From the NCBI GenBank assembly GCA_964397045.1, contig CAYNHF010000003.1:86893-150892 (forward strand): DNA of 64,000 nucleotides. The letters run 5' to 3'. Shown here one piece after another: positions 51,048 through 59,979 of this stretch. The position numbers were made by a program, and so were the translations under genes. Under the pieces are notes generated by a model that was given only the letters and a program-made list of their open reading frames with translations, did no database searches and was not told where the DNA came from. The stretch's first letter is position 1; each line of letters opens with the position of its first letter. The DNA is from CAYNHF01 sp964397045 (lineage in GTDB: Bacteria; Actinomycetota; Acidimicrobiia; Spongiisociales; UBA5794).

Positions 51048-51473
51048 GTGGGTCGGTACTGGCGTTTTGTGATTCCTGCCGCGGCACTGGTCGTCGTCCT
51101 GGGTGTGCTGCTGATCAACCTGTCCAGCAACCTGGTGTTCTTCCGTACTCCTACCGAAGTGCTCGAAGAAGCAACGGTGAGTACCGAGCGGATGCGGGTT
51201 GGTGGCCAGGTTGTGATCGGCTCCGTGGTCGTTATTGCAGACGGCGGGAGCGACCTGGTGTCGTTCGATGTCACGGACGGTCGTGAGGCGATCGCCGTGG
51301 TTCATACCGGCGCACCGCAAGAACTGTTCTCCGAGGGGACCGGGGTCGTGATCGAGGGAACCTGGGACGGTGCCGTGTTCCACTCCGACACGATGCTCGT
51401 CAAACATGACGAGCAATATCGGACCGAAGACGGCGTCTACGAGCCCGGGGTCGGCGATACGGCAGCACCGTGA
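51048..51473 (+). CDS. ccmE: Cytochrome c heme chaperone CcmE
   Basis: 141 residues, GTG start with GGAG four bases upstream. One N-terminal membrane helix and a beta-barrel OB-fold (RMRVGGQVVIGSVV, GTGVVIEGTWDG). The heme-binding motif is HDEQY (H120, Y124), the usual HxxxY covalent site. It carries heme from CcmC to CcmF/H. It ends with a stop overlapping the ccmF start. Confidence 0.93.
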   Translation: MGRYWRFVIPAAALVVVLGVLLINLSSNLVFFRTPTEVLEEATVSTERMRVGGQVVIGSVVVIADGGSDLVSFDVTDGREAIAVVHTGAPQELFSEGTGVVIEGTWDGAVFHSDTMLVKHDEQYRTEDGVYEPGVGDTAAP

Positions 51474-53557
51474 TGGCACTGCTCGGCTACCTGGGCATCG
51501 TCGTGGCGTTGGGCGGCTCGATGCTGCTCGCCTACCTCGGGGCGCGTCACGCCCGCGATGCCCACATCGACTCAGGGACGATGCGTCGGGTCTCCGCTGC
51601 GGTTCTCGCCGGCGCCGTGGTGGCGATGGTCGCGCTCGAAATCGCCATCCTGAGCCACGACTTCTCGATCGAGTACGTCGCCAACAACACCTCAACGACC
51701 ACGCCGTTCTTGTTCCTGATGGCGAGTGGGTGGGCGGCGCTGGAGGGCAGCATCGTGCTGTGGGGCCTGATGCTCGCGATCTTCACGTTCCTGGTCGCGC
51801 GCCGGCTCAACCATGGTGACGGTCTCGGCATCGGGGCCCTTGGGGTGATGGGCTTCGTCGGCGCCTTCTGGTTTGGGGTGATGGCGACGGTCGCCAATCC
51901 CTTTGCGCTGTGCAGCGACGTGGTGAACGGGGTGTGCGCCGCCTCCTCCGGCCTGCCACTGGGAGCCGCCGTTGCGCCGGCGGAAGGATTGGGCCCCAAC
52001 CCCCTGCTGCAGAACCACATCCTGATGGCGATCCATCCACCCATGCTCTACGTCGGCTATGTCGGCTTCACCGTTCCTTTCGCGTTCGCCATCTCCGCGA
52101 TGTGGCGGGGAGACCAGGGCCCGACCTGGCTGGATCGGACCCACCGTTGGTCGTTGGCTGCGTGGACCTTCTTGACGCTGGGGATCTTTCTCGGCGGCTG
52201 GTGGTCTTACGAGGTGCTGGGGTGGGGTGGCTACTGGGCATGGGATCCGGTGGAGAATGCCGCCTTCTTGCCCTGGCTGGTCGGGACCGCGTTCATACAT
52301 TCAGCGATCGTGCAGCGGCGGCGGGGCATGTTGCAGGCCTGGAACCTCATACTGATCATCGCTACGTTCGCGCTCACCATCTTCGGAACCTTCCTGACCA
52401 GGTCCGGCACCATCTTCTCGGTCCACAGCTTCACCCAGTCCCTGATCGGTCCGGTGCTGCTGGCGTTTCTCGGTGTGGTGCTGGTCGGATCCCTCGCCCT
52501 CTTCGCCTGGCGAGCGCCCCTGATGTCATCCGCTCCCCGGATGGAGTCGCTGGCGAGCCGGGAGGGCATGTTCATGCTCAACAACCTCCTGTTGACGTTG
52601 TTCGCCATCACCGTGCTGGTCGGCACGATGTACCCCCTGGCACTCGAGGCATTCAGCGGGCGTCAGGTGACGGTGGGCCGCCCGTTCTTCGACAAGGCCA
52701 GTATCCCGATCGCGTTTGCCCTGCTGCTAGCGATGGGGGTGGGGCCGGTGACCCCGTGGCGGGTCGCCCGTCCCGGGGTGGTCTGGGAACGGACTCGGAC
52801 GCCGCTGATCGTTTCGCTGTTCGTGGGCGCCGGGGCGGTACTGGTCGGGATCTGGTCGGTGCCTGTGGTGATCGTCCTCGTGCTGGCCGCGTTCGTGATC
52901 GGGGTGATCATTCGCCTGTTCGTGGCAACGGTCAATGCCCGGCGTCGCTCCGGGGCCGGTGCCGCGGCCGCAGCGGCATCGCTGTTCACGCGTCAGCCGG
53001 GATTCTGGGGAGGCCAGGTCGCCCACATCGGCGTTGCGCTCGCTGCCGTCGCCATCGCAGCCTCATCCGCTCTGGCTTTTCGTACCGAGGTGCGCCTCGA
53101 CGTTGGGGAGAGCGTCATGGTGGAGGGATACTGCCTGGAGTACGAGTCGCCGGTGAGTATCCAGGAGGCACATCGTCGGATCGATGGCGTGAACCTGGTG
53201 TTGCTGCGCGCAGACTGTTCCACCGAGGTCGCCCGCCTGCGGCCAAGCCTCAACTTCTTTGCCAATTCCGGCCAAGCTGTCGCGACTCCTTCGGTGCACA
53301 CCGGCCTGGTCGAGGATGTCTACGTCAACATCGCGGCGGGAGATAGCGAGTCTGTGGTGCTCGATGTATCGGTGTTTCCACTGATGTGGCTGCTCTGGAC
53401 TGCCGGCCTGATCATCGTCGCCGGAGGGACCTGGTCCTTCGCCGCAAGCCGCAGTCGCCGGTCGCGTCCGGGTGCAGGCGTGACCGCGGAACCGACGGTT
53501 ACCGACCGGGAACTCGCCTCTACGGCTCAGACGTCTGAGGAGCAGGATGATGACTGA
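51470..53557 (+). CDS. ccmF: Cytochrome c heme lyase subunit CcmF
   Basis: 695 residues (GTG 51470, with ATG three bases on as alternative). Many membrane helices, the WWD domain WGGYWAWDPVENAAFLPWL, conserved His segments (HPPMLYVGYVGF, FGTFLTRSGTIFSVHSF) and a periplasmic region before the last helix. With CcmH it attaches heme to apocytochrome CxxCH sites. The end overlaps the ccmH gene start by 11 bases. Confidence 0.95.
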   Translation: MMALLGYLGIVVALGGSMLLAYLGARHARDAHIDSGTMRRVSAAVLAGAVVAMVALEIAILSHDFSIEYVANNTSTTTPFLFLMASGWAALEGSIVLWGLMLAIFTFLVARRLNHGDGLGIGALGVMGFVGAFWFGVMATVANPFALCSDVVNGVCAASSGLPLGAAVAPAEGLGPNPLLQNHILMAIHPPMLYVGYVGFTVPFAFAISAMWRGDQGPTWLDRTHRWSLAAWTFLTLGIFLGGWWSYEVLGWGGYWAWDPVENAAFLPWLVGTAFIHSAIVQRRRGMLQAWNLILIIATFALTIFGTFLTRSGTIFSVHSFTQSLIGPVLLAFLGVVLVGSLALFAWRAPLMSSAPRMESLASREGMFMLNNLLLTLFAITVLVGTMYPLALEAFSGRQVTVGRPFFDKASIPIAFALLLAMGVGPVTPWRVARPGVVWERTRTPLIVSLFVGAGAVLVGIWSVPVVIVLVLAAFVIGVIIRLFVATVNARRRSGAGAAAAAASLFTRQPGFWGGQVAHIGVALAAVAIAASSALAFRTEVRLDVGESVMVEGYCLEYESPVSIQEAHRRIDGVNLVLLRADCSTEVARLRPSLNFFANSGQAVATPSVHTGLVEDVYVNIAAGDSESVVLDVSVFPLMWLLWTAGLIIVAGGTWSFAASRSRRSRPGAGVTAEPTVTDRELASTAQTSEEQDDD

Positions 53558-54812
53558 CTCCCTCAAGCGACTCATCCGGGTTGCACTGATTGTGGTGGCG
53601 CTGGTCATCATCGTTGTCGGGCTCTGGCCGACGACCTCCACGACGCCCACGGTTGAAGAGCGCACCTCAGCCGTGGCCTCGCAGATCCGGTGTCCCTTCT
53701 GCAACGGCGAATCGATCGCCGATGCGACGTCACAGGTGGCCCGCGACCTGGAAGTCGTGATCGAAGACCAGGTTCGCGCCGGGATGACAGACGACGAGAT
53801 CTACGCCTACTTCGCAGACCGCTACGGCGAGGCGATTCTGATGGCGCCACCACTGGGCGGTTGGGGATGGGGCTTGTGGGCCCTCCCGCTGCTGGCACTC
53901 GTATTTGGCGGTGCCGTCATCTGGCGCACCCGCCGCCCGGGGACGCTCGGCGGCGCTGCGACCGGGGACGGTGCGCTGGAGCAAGCGAGGGTGGAGACCG
54001 CGATCGCGCAGGTCGACCGCGACGTGGAAGAAAGCAGGCGCCAGCATGACGCCGGGGAGATCGATGCGGCCACCCTCACGACGCTCACCGCAACCTACGA
54101 GAAGGAGCGGGCAGCCCAGGTCGCCAATCTGGTGGCACTCTCGGCGGACGGTGTGGCCGGAAACGCCACCGATGGCGTCGCGGAGCCAGGAGCGAGCGGC
54201 GCGGTCGTCGACGCGGCTCCTGGAGCCGAGGCAGCTCCTGTTAGCGCCGGGAGAGCCCAGGGGCGTCGCCGCCTGGTTGGTGCGGCGGTACTCGTCGTCG
54301 GAGCCGTGGCGGTGACGGCCTTCGCAGTCAACTCCGCTGATCGCTCCGACAACGATGCCACTGCTGGGGTGGTGGACGCCCCGCCGATCGACTTGGAAAA
54401 CGTAACTACCGAACAACTCGAGGCAGTGGTCGCTGCCAACCCGGATGTCATCGGGATGCGGCTGGCGCTGGCGCAGGTGCTCATGCAGGAGGACGACGTG
54501 CAGCGGGCGGTGTTTCACTTCGGGCAGGTGCTCGAGCGGGAGCGCCACCCAGAAGCGCTGGCGTGGCTCGGGTTCATTTCCTTCCAGGTCAATGAGGCGG
54601 AGACGGCAGAGAACTACCTGGTCGAGGCGCTCGAACTGCAGCCCAACTACCCCCAGGCGCAGTGGTGGCTCGCCAACGTCAGGTACGTCGGGCTCGGCGA
54701 TGCGGCCGGGGCGATCATCCCCCTCGAAGCCCTACTGGTCATCGACGACTTGCCCGACGACATTCGAGCAAGCGCAGTCGCCCTTCTGGCGCAAGCAAGG
54801 GACGAAGCATGA
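53547..54812 (+). CDS. ccmH: CcmH/CcmI fusion: thiol reductase domain plus TPR apocytochrome chaperone
   Basis: 421 residues. The N-terminal CcmH (NrfF/CcmL) domain has a membrane helix, the redox motif RCPFC (C49, C52) in IRCPFCNGESIADATSQVA, and YGEAILMAPPLGGWGWGLW before a second helix. Then a CcmI-like part with a third helix and TPR units (FHFGQVLERERHPEALAWLGF, LEALELQPNYPQAQWWLANV, quoted in part). E. coli CcmH has the same fused order. It reduces and presents apocytochrome c. The stop overlaps the ccmG ATG. Confidence 0.9.
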   Translation: MMTDSLKRLIRVALIVVALVIIVVGLWPTTSTTPTVEERTSAVASQIRCPFCNGESIADATSQVARDLEVVIEDQVRAGMTDDEIYAYFADRYGEAILMAPPLGGWGWGLWALPLLALVFGGAVIWRTRRPGTLGGAATGDGALEQARVETAIAQVDRDVEESRRQHDAGEIDAATLTTLTATYEKERAAQVANLVALSADGVAGNATDGVAEPGASGAVVDAAPGAEAAPVSAGRAQGRRRLVGAAVLVVGAVAVTAFAVNSADRSDNDATAGVVDAPPIDLENVTTEQLEAVVAANPDVIGMRLALAQVLMQEDDVQRAVFHFGQVLERERHPEALAWLGFISFQVNEAETAENYLVEALELQPNYPQAQWWLANVRYVGLGDAAGAIIPLEALLVIDDLPDDIRASAVALLAQARDEA

Positions 54813-55444
54813 GCGCTCCCGACCCTGCAACGACCGAACCCCCTGTCAAGCGACGGCAGAGTTCGGGCGTGTTCTGGGCGCTAGTGGTTGGGGCGGTGGT
54901 GGTGTTGGTGCTCGGCATCGCCGTCGCGCAACGTTTCGGCAGCGACCCCTCACTGGTGGCTTCCCCGCTGATCGGAAAGCCGGCTCCGGATGTCACTGTC
55001 CGCTGGCTCGAAGCGCCGGGGGAAGTCGCGTTGAGCGACCTGACCGGCTCCGTCACAGTCGTGAACTTCTGGGCTTCGTGGTGCACCGGCTGTCGGCGGG
55101 AACACGAGGTGCTCGCACTCGCCGCCGCGGGAACGGAGGACTTCGACGTGCGGTTCATCGGGATCAACTACCAGGATGCAGATGCCAGGGCGTTGGCTTT
55201 CCTCGACGAACTGGGCCGGGTTCCCGGAGCCGCATATGTGGTGGACGATACGAGTCGGGCGGCCCTGGAATACGGTGTGCTGGGGCTACCTGAGACGTTT
55301 TTCATCGACCAGAACGGCATCATCGTCGGCAAGGTGAGCGGCCCGTTGACCGCCGAAGTCCTCGACTCGACCCTCGGCAAGATCATCCTCGGCGAGGCGG
55401 TCGGCCAGATCACGACCGGCGAGGTCGAGAACCGCGATACCTAG
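54809..55444 (+). CDS. ccmG: Thioredoxin-like protein CcmG/TlpA
   Basis: 211 residues from the ATG overlapping ccmH. One membrane helix (VFWALVVGAVVVLVLGIAVA), then a TlpA/CcmG thioredoxin fold with VNFWASWCTGCRREHEVL (C92, C95), VRFIGINYQD and cis-Pro in LGLPETFFID. The active site is CTGC; most relatives have a Pro at the third position (CVPC, CPTC). It keeps CcmH and apocytochrome thiols reduced outside the cell membrane. It is the last gene of the ccm run and is followed by a hairpin. Confidence 0.9.
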   Translation: MSAPDPATTEPPVKRRQSSGVFWALVVGAVVVLVLGIAVAQRFGSDPSLVASPLIGKPAPDVTVRWLEAPGEVALSDLTGSVTVVNFWASWCTGCRREHEVLALAAAGTEDFDVRFIGINYQDADARALAFLDELGRVPGAAYVVDDTSRAALEYGVLGLPETFFIDQNGIIVGKVSGPLTAEVLDSTLGKIILGEAVGQITTGEVENRDT

Positions 55445-55452
55445 CGACCGGC

Positions 55453-55473
55453 GCGGGTCGGCTTCCGGCCCGC
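55453..55473. terminator. Hairpin downstream of the ccm operon
   Basis: GCGGGTCGG (55453-55461), a CTT loop, then CCGGCCCGC (55465-55473): a 9-bp stem with one G-U pair. It starts nine bases after the ccmG stop and touches the 3' end of the convergent DUF2277 gene, so it could terminate transcription from both sides. No T-run is present, common in high-GC bacteria. Confidence 0.45.
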
Positions 55474-55691
55474 TATGTCGGGCGCGGACCACCGCGCACG
55501 ACGAGGCCTTGGAGCAGGCGCTGTGACGTGGCTGCGATTTCGGCGACGGCTTGCTCGAACCCCTCGGTGTTGGCGCGCGAAGGCTGGCGGTACCCGCTGA
55601 TCTTGCGGACGTACTGCAGCGCGGCGGCGGTTATCTCTTCGGGGGTCGCAGGGGTGTCAAGCGAACGCAGGGTTTTGATGGATCGGCACAT
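55473..55691 (-). CDS. DUF2277 family protein
   Basis: 72 residues from ATG 55691, giving MCRSIKTLRS, the conserved family start (usually MCRNIKTL). TPEEITAAALQYVRKISGYRQPSRANTEGF read in parts matches DUF2277 closely. A longer frame to 55805 has only unrelated residues ahead of it. The family is small, helical and widely distributed; its function is not known. Confidence 0.85.
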   Translation of the reverse strand: MCRSIKTLRSLDTPATPEEITAAALQYVRKISGYRQPSRANTEGFEQAVAEIAATSQRLLQGLVVRGGPRPT

Positions 55692-55778
55692 GGCAGCACC
55701 GTAGTCGGCGCCTACGACCCGCGACCCAGTGAACGGTGCGCCCGGGCCGGCGACAGCCCGCGCAGCTAGCCTCGACAC

Positions 55779-56540
55779 ATGGAGATGTTCTCGCTCGAAG
55801 GGCATGTGTCGGTGGTGACCGGCGGCAACCGCGGAATCGGCCTCGGTATGGCAAGGGGCCTTGCCAGGGCAGGAGCCAGGGTGGCGATATGGGCTCGAGA
55901 CCCCGCAACGAACGATGTTGCGGTGCGGGAACTGATCGGACTCGGGACCGAGGCGGTCGGAGTTCCATGTGATGTGTCTGACGAGTCAGACGTCACCGAG
56001 GCCATGGCCGCGACCATGCAAGCTTTCGGGCGCGTCGACTCGCTATTTGCCAACGCAGGCACCAGCGGAGTGGTTCGCTTCGAGGAGATGGACTCCGCGG
56101 AGTGGGATCGGGTGATCAACGTCAACCTCACAGGGGTCTTTCTCACGTCACGGGCGGTGGCGCAGCAGCTGATCGCTCAGGGCGCGGGTGGCTCGATGGC
56201 GTTCACTGCCAGCCTCGCTGCCCGATTCGGTCTTGCTCAGTCGCCTCACTACTCGGCTTCGAAAGGTGCAGTGCTGCAACTGGCCCGCTCGGAGGCGATT
56301 CGCCTGGCCAGGTACGGAATCCGGGTGAACATCATCTCGCCAGGCTGGATCGACACCGAGATGACGCTCGACACCCAGTCTCATGAGAAGGCCAATCAGG
56401 CCGTAATGCTGCGGACCCCGCTGCGACGTTGGGGGACCGCGGAGGACTTCGAAGGTATCGCCGTGTATCTCGCTTCCCGGGCCGCAGGGTTTGTGACCGG
56501 TGCACAATTCCGTATCGATGGTGGTCTCAGCGCCGGCTGA
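55779..56540 (+). CDS. Short-chain dehydrogenase/reductase (FabG-like)
   Basis: 253 residues. Cofactor motif TGGNRGIG (14-21), FANAGTSG, catalytic S145, Y158 and K162 (HYSASKGAV) and INVNLTGVF are standard for classical SDRs. The C-terminal FVTGAQFRIDGGLSAG is the usual end. Substrate unknown; gluconate 5-dehydrogenase- or 3-oxoacyl-ACP-reductase-like enzymes share this pattern. Divergent from the DUF2277 gene; 70 bases precede the next gene on the same strand. Confidence 0.9.
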   Translation: MEMFSLEGHVSVVTGGNRGIGLGMARGLARAGARVAIWARDPATNDVAVRELIGLGTEAVGVPCDVSDESDVTEAMAATMQAFGRVDSLFANAGTSGVVRFEEMDSAEWDRVINVNLTGVFLTSRAVAQQLIAQGAGGSMAFTASLAARFGLAQSPHYSASKGAVLQLARSEAIRLARYGIRVNIISPGWIDTEMTLDTQSHEKANQAVMLRTPLRRWGTAEDFEGIAVYLASRAAGFVTGAQFRIDGGLSAG

Positions 56541-56610
56541 TCGATGTCACCCCCGACGGCCTGCAAGTCGTCCGTATGATTCGAACCCAACTACGGATTG
56601 AGGAACGAGA

Positions 56611-57432
56611 ATGCCAGGGGAATCCATCGGCACCGCCGACGCGGGAAACATCAGGCTCGCGTACGGTCGGGCCGGGTCGGGTCCGTCCGTCGTCTTCATC
56701 CACGCCGGCATCACAGATCGTCGCATGTGGGATACCCAGGTGGAGGCGTTTTCCATCGACTTCACTGCAGTCCGCTACGACATGCGAGGCTTCGGGGAGA
56801 GCGAGATGGTCGACGAGGGCTTTTCGCACCAGGCCGACCTCATTGCCCTGTTCGATGCCCTCGGAATGGATGAAGTGGCGCTGGTAGGTTGTTCGATCGG
56901 CGCTGCCGTCGCCCTCGAGGCAGCCATCGAGCAGCCGAGCCGGGTGGCGGCTCTGGTGCTGATCGGCGCCGGTACGCCCGGCGTGGTCCCCGAAGACGGC
57001 TACTACGAGCCTCCCCAGGACGAGGCCGCGGTTGCCGCGTTCGAGGCGGGAGAGCTAGACCGTGCCGCCGCGCTCGAGACCGAAATCTGGGTCGGTGGAT
57101 ACGGCCGTTCGGTAGACGACGTGCCCGCCTCGATTCGAGAGGCAGTTTTCGAGATGGACCGGAAAGCGCTCGAGACGGAAACCCGGCGCAACGAGCACCA
57201 GCGCTGGCCGGATCCCGGTTCCGCGACCCGTCTCGATGAGGTGCGGTGCCCCACGTTGCTATTGGTCGGGGCCAATGATCTGCCCGACATCGTCTGGGGT
57301 GCTCGGTATCTCGCTGCCAACATCGCCAATGCTGCCCATGTCGTCGTCCCGGACGCGGCCCACCTGCCGAACATGGAACACCCCGCCGTGTTCAACCAGA
57401 CGGTGTTGGCATTCCTCCAGAGCTACCTCTGA
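56611..57432 (+). CDS. Alpha/beta hydrolase (3-oxoadipate enol-lactonase-like)
   Basis: 273 residues from the ATG preceded by GAGGAACGAGA. The fold shows VVFIHAGITDRRMWD, VRYDMRGFGES, nucleophile S95 in LVGCSIGAAVALE, acid Asp in LLLVGANDLPD and His in PDAAHLPNMEHP. Sequence style is closest to PcaD-like lactonases and related esterases, without proof of substrate. Likely co-transcribed with the SDR gene. Confidence 0.85.
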   Translation: MPGESIGTADAGNIRLAYGRAGSGPSVVFIHAGITDRRMWDTQVEAFSIDFTAVRYDMRGFGESEMVDEGFSHQADLIALFDALGMDEVALVGCSIGAAVALEAAIEQPSRVAALVLIGAGTPGVVPEDGYYEPPQDEAAVAAFEAGELDRAAALETEIWVGGYGRSVDDVPASIREAVFEMDRKALETETRRNEHQRWPDPGSATRLDEVRCPTLLLVGANDLPDIVWGARYLAANIANAAHVVVPDAAHLPNMEHPAVFNQTVLAFLQSYL

Positions 57433-57458
57433 GCCGCGCCGTACCGGGATCGGCGAAC

Positions 57459-57899
57459 TCAGACCCCAATGTCTTCGTTCCACAATTCGGGGCGGTCCGA
57501 GATGAAGCGGTTCATCAGCTCCACGCAGCGCGGGTCGTCGAAGATCTCCACCTCTACCCCGCGGCTGCGGACGTAGTCTTCGGGCCCCTGGAAGGTGCGG
57601 TTCTCGCCGATGACGACCCGGGGAATGCCATACATCAGTGCGGTTCCGCTGCACATGTCACACGGCGACAGCGTCGAGTAGAGGACTGAGCGGCGGTAGG
57701 CCGCACCGGGTAGCCGCCCTGCCCTTTCGATGCAATCCATCTCGGCGTGGAGGATCGCACTCTCTTGCTGGACACGGCGGTTGTGGCCGCGTGCCACGAT
57801 CCTTCCGTCGATGACGAGCACCGACCCGATCGGAATACCACCCTCCGCCAAGCCGAGCTCCGCCTCTGCGATCGCGGCGTCGAGGAAAGGGTCGGTCAT
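57459..57899 (-). CDS. Cytosine deaminase, yeast Fcy1-type
   Basis: 146 residues. Zinc site H51-A-E53 (ILHAEMDCIE) and C80/C83 (STLSPCDMCSG), with E53 as proton shuttle. Beyond the shared deaminase core, YGIPRVVIGENRTFQG, SRGVEVEIFDDPRC and RPELWNEDIGV follow the C-terminal pattern of Saccharomyces Fcy1 and differ from tRNA adenosine deaminase TadA. It would convert cytosine to uracil, a substrate for PreTA encoded 30 kb away. Convergent with the hydrolase gene. Confidence 0.82.
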   Translation of the reverse strand: MTDPFLDAAIAEAELGLAEGGIPIGSVLVIDGRIVARGHNRRVQQESAILHAEMDCIERAGRLPGAAYRRSVLYSTLSPCDMCSGTALMYGIPRVVIGENRTFQGPEDYVRSRGVEVEIFDDPRCVELMNRFISDRPELWNEDIGV

Positions 57900-57985
57900 G
57901 CCTCCACGCTACGCGACTATTCCGGTGCGCGCGCAGCACCTGGGCACAAATCCTCTGTCCTGCAGTGGGTGGGCGGCAGCATCTC

Positions 57986-58264
57986 ATGGGTGTGGAGGTG
58001 CTCACCAAATCCGAGGTGTTCGAGCAATACGGAGTCGAGTTGACCCGATTCGCCACCTCGCTCGTTGGTCCCACGGACGCCCAGGACATCGTCGTCGACG
58101 CGCTGGTGGGGTGTATGTGGTCCGACAAATGGGATGACGTGAAGAACCAGCGGGCCTATCTGTATCCGTGGACCTCTTCGGCACCTAAGAGCTGGCGGCT
58201 GTGGCTATCGGTTCGAGCCGGGTTGTCATGCCCGTACGGAGTCCGCTGTCGGCCATCACGGTAG
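57986..58264 (+). pseudogene. ECF sigma factor remnant (region 2 only)
   Basis: The start MGVEVLTKSEVFEQYGVELTRFA, DAQDIVVDALVGCMW and DVKNQRAYLY match sigma-70 region 2 (the core- and -10-binding helices) of ECF sigma factors. After YLY the expected helix is only partly visible (KSWR), then the frame runs into unrelated Arg/Cys-rich sequence and stops. Region 4, needed for -35 recognition, is absent. It lies upstream of hutH on the same strand, with no intact anti-sigma gene nearby. Confidence 0.6.
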
Positions 58265-58381
58265 GAGACATCCGGCTCGACATCTGGGTCGGTGTTCCCG
58301 CCTCGTGCGTCGACAAGTCGACTCATCTCCGACTCGGTGTGCAACCGCAGTCGACCGCGACTCCCCGGTAGGCTCCGGGAT

Positions 58382-59908
58382 ATGGTCGACAGAGCTCTTA
58401 TGCAGGTGGTCATCGACGGGGGTCCGCTGCTTCCGCCGGAGGTCGCAGCAGTTGCCGACCGTGACGCCGAGGTGGTCGCGGGCACCGACCTCGCTACCCG
58501 CATGGCTCCTTCGAGAGCGTTCGTTGCTGAGGTGCTGGCGGAAGACCGCACCGTCTATGGGATCACCACCGGCTTCGGAGCGATGGCTTCCACCCACATC
58601 CCGCCTGAGGAAGCAGCCGAACTTCAGGTGGCGCTCGTGCGCTCCCACGCAGCAGGCGTTGGGCCCTCCCTCCCTCCCGAACTGGTCCGAGCGATGCTGC
58701 TGCTGCGGGCCCGAACGCTTTCCCAGGGTCATTCCGGGGTTCGACCGGCGATAGTGGAGCGGCTCATCGAACTGCTGCAACGGGATCTTCTTCCGGTGGT
58801 GCCGTCTCAAGGCTCCGTGGGAGCCTCGGGTGACCTGGCGCCTTTCGCTCACCTCGCGCTGCCCGTGATCGGCGAGGGTGAGTTGCTGCGCAACGGTGTG
58901 GTCGAACCGGCCGCAGCAGCGCTGGCCGCCGAGGAGCTGGATCCCCTGGTGTTGGAAGCCAAGGAGGGGCTGGCCCTGCTCAACGGGACTGAGGGCATGC
59001 TTGCCATGGGAGTGCTGCACCTGCGCGATGCGCAGCGGATCGTCGATGCCGCCGATCTCGCGTGTGCGCTGTCGATCGAGGCGCTGATGGGATCGGCCCG
59101 GCCGTTCGAGGCACGAGTACACCGGTTGCGGCCCCATCCGGGACAGGTGGAGTCGGCGGCGAGGATCTCTTCCCTCATCGACGGCTCAGAGATCGGGGCA
59201 AGCCACGCCGACGACTTCGTGCACGCCGTCCAGGACGCCTATTCGCTGCGGTGCGCCCCCCAGGTCCACGGCGCGGTACGTGACACCCTGAGCTACGCCG
59301 ACACCGTGTTCCGATGTGAGCTGGGCGCGGTGGTCGACAACCCAATCATCTTCGCGGAGACGGACGACGTGGTCTCTGCCGGCAACTTCCATGGCCAGCC
59401 GCTGGCTTTCGCCCTGGATTTCATGGCGATCGCAGTGACGGAACTGGCTTCGATCTCAGAACGTAGGGCAGACCGGATGCTCGACCCGCAACACTCTTGC
59501 GGTTTGCCGCCGTTCCTGGCTGCTCGGCCCGGACTCAACTCCGGCTACATGGTGGCGCAGTACGTCGCCGCAGCGCTCGTTGCCGAGAACCGCGTGCTGT
59601 CCCACCCTGCCTCTGTCGAGTCGATCCCGACGTCGGGTTCCCAGGAGGACCACGTCTCAATGGGATGGGGCGCCGGTCGCAAACTCGAAGACGTTCTGGC
59701 CAATACCGCAAATGTGCTGGCAGCTGAGATGCTCTGCGCAGCCCAAGGAATCGAGTACCGAAAGCCGCTGCAACCGGCCCCAGGGACGGCACGCGCCAAG
59801 GCACTCATCCGCGACTCGGTACCGCCGCTCGACACAGACCGCCCTATCAGCGAGGAGATTCAGCTCGTCGCCGGGATGATCCGTGCCGGCGATTTCGACG
59901 TCGACTGA
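58382..59908 (+). CDS. hutH: Histidine ammonia-lyase HutH
   Basis: 508 residues from ATG 58382 (a second ATG at 58400 is possible). The MIO prosthetic group forms from A148-S149-G150 in GSVGASGDLAPFAHLAL; VYGITTGFG holds the active-site Tyr, and NPIIFAETDDVVSAGNFHGQP and LSHPASVESIPTSGSQEDHVSMG are the conserved C-terminal segments. It removes ammonia from histidine to give urocanate. First gene of the hutHUI run. Confidence 0.95.
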   Translation: MVDRALMQVVIDGGPLLPPEVAAVADRDAEVVAGTDLATRMAPSRAFVAEVLAEDRTVYGITTGFGAMASTHIPPEEAAELQVALVRSHAAGVGPSLPPELVRAMLLLRARTLSQGHSGVRPAIVERLIELLQRDLLPVVPSQGSVGASGDLAPFAHLALPVIGEGELLRNGVVEPAAAALAAEELDPLVLEAKEGLALLNGTEGMLAMGVLHLRDAQRIVDAADLACALSIEALMGSARPFEARVHRLRPHPGQVESAARISSLIDGSEIGASHADDFVHAVQDAYSLRCAPQVHGAVRDTLSYADTVFRCELGAVVDNPIIFAETDDVVSAGNFHGQPLAFALDFMAIAVTELASISERRADRMLDPQHSCGLPPFLAARPGLNSGYMVAQYVAAALVAENRVLSHPASVESIPTSGSQEDHVSMGWGAGRKLEDVLANTANVLAAEMLCAAQGIEYRKPLQPAPGTARAKALIRDSVPPLDTDRPISEEIQLVAGMIRAGDFDVD

Positions 59909-59979
59909 GAGTTCTCGATCGAAGGGGGCGCCGGAGTAGCCTGAGATCGCGGTCACAGGTGTGAAAGGAAGGTGCGGTG

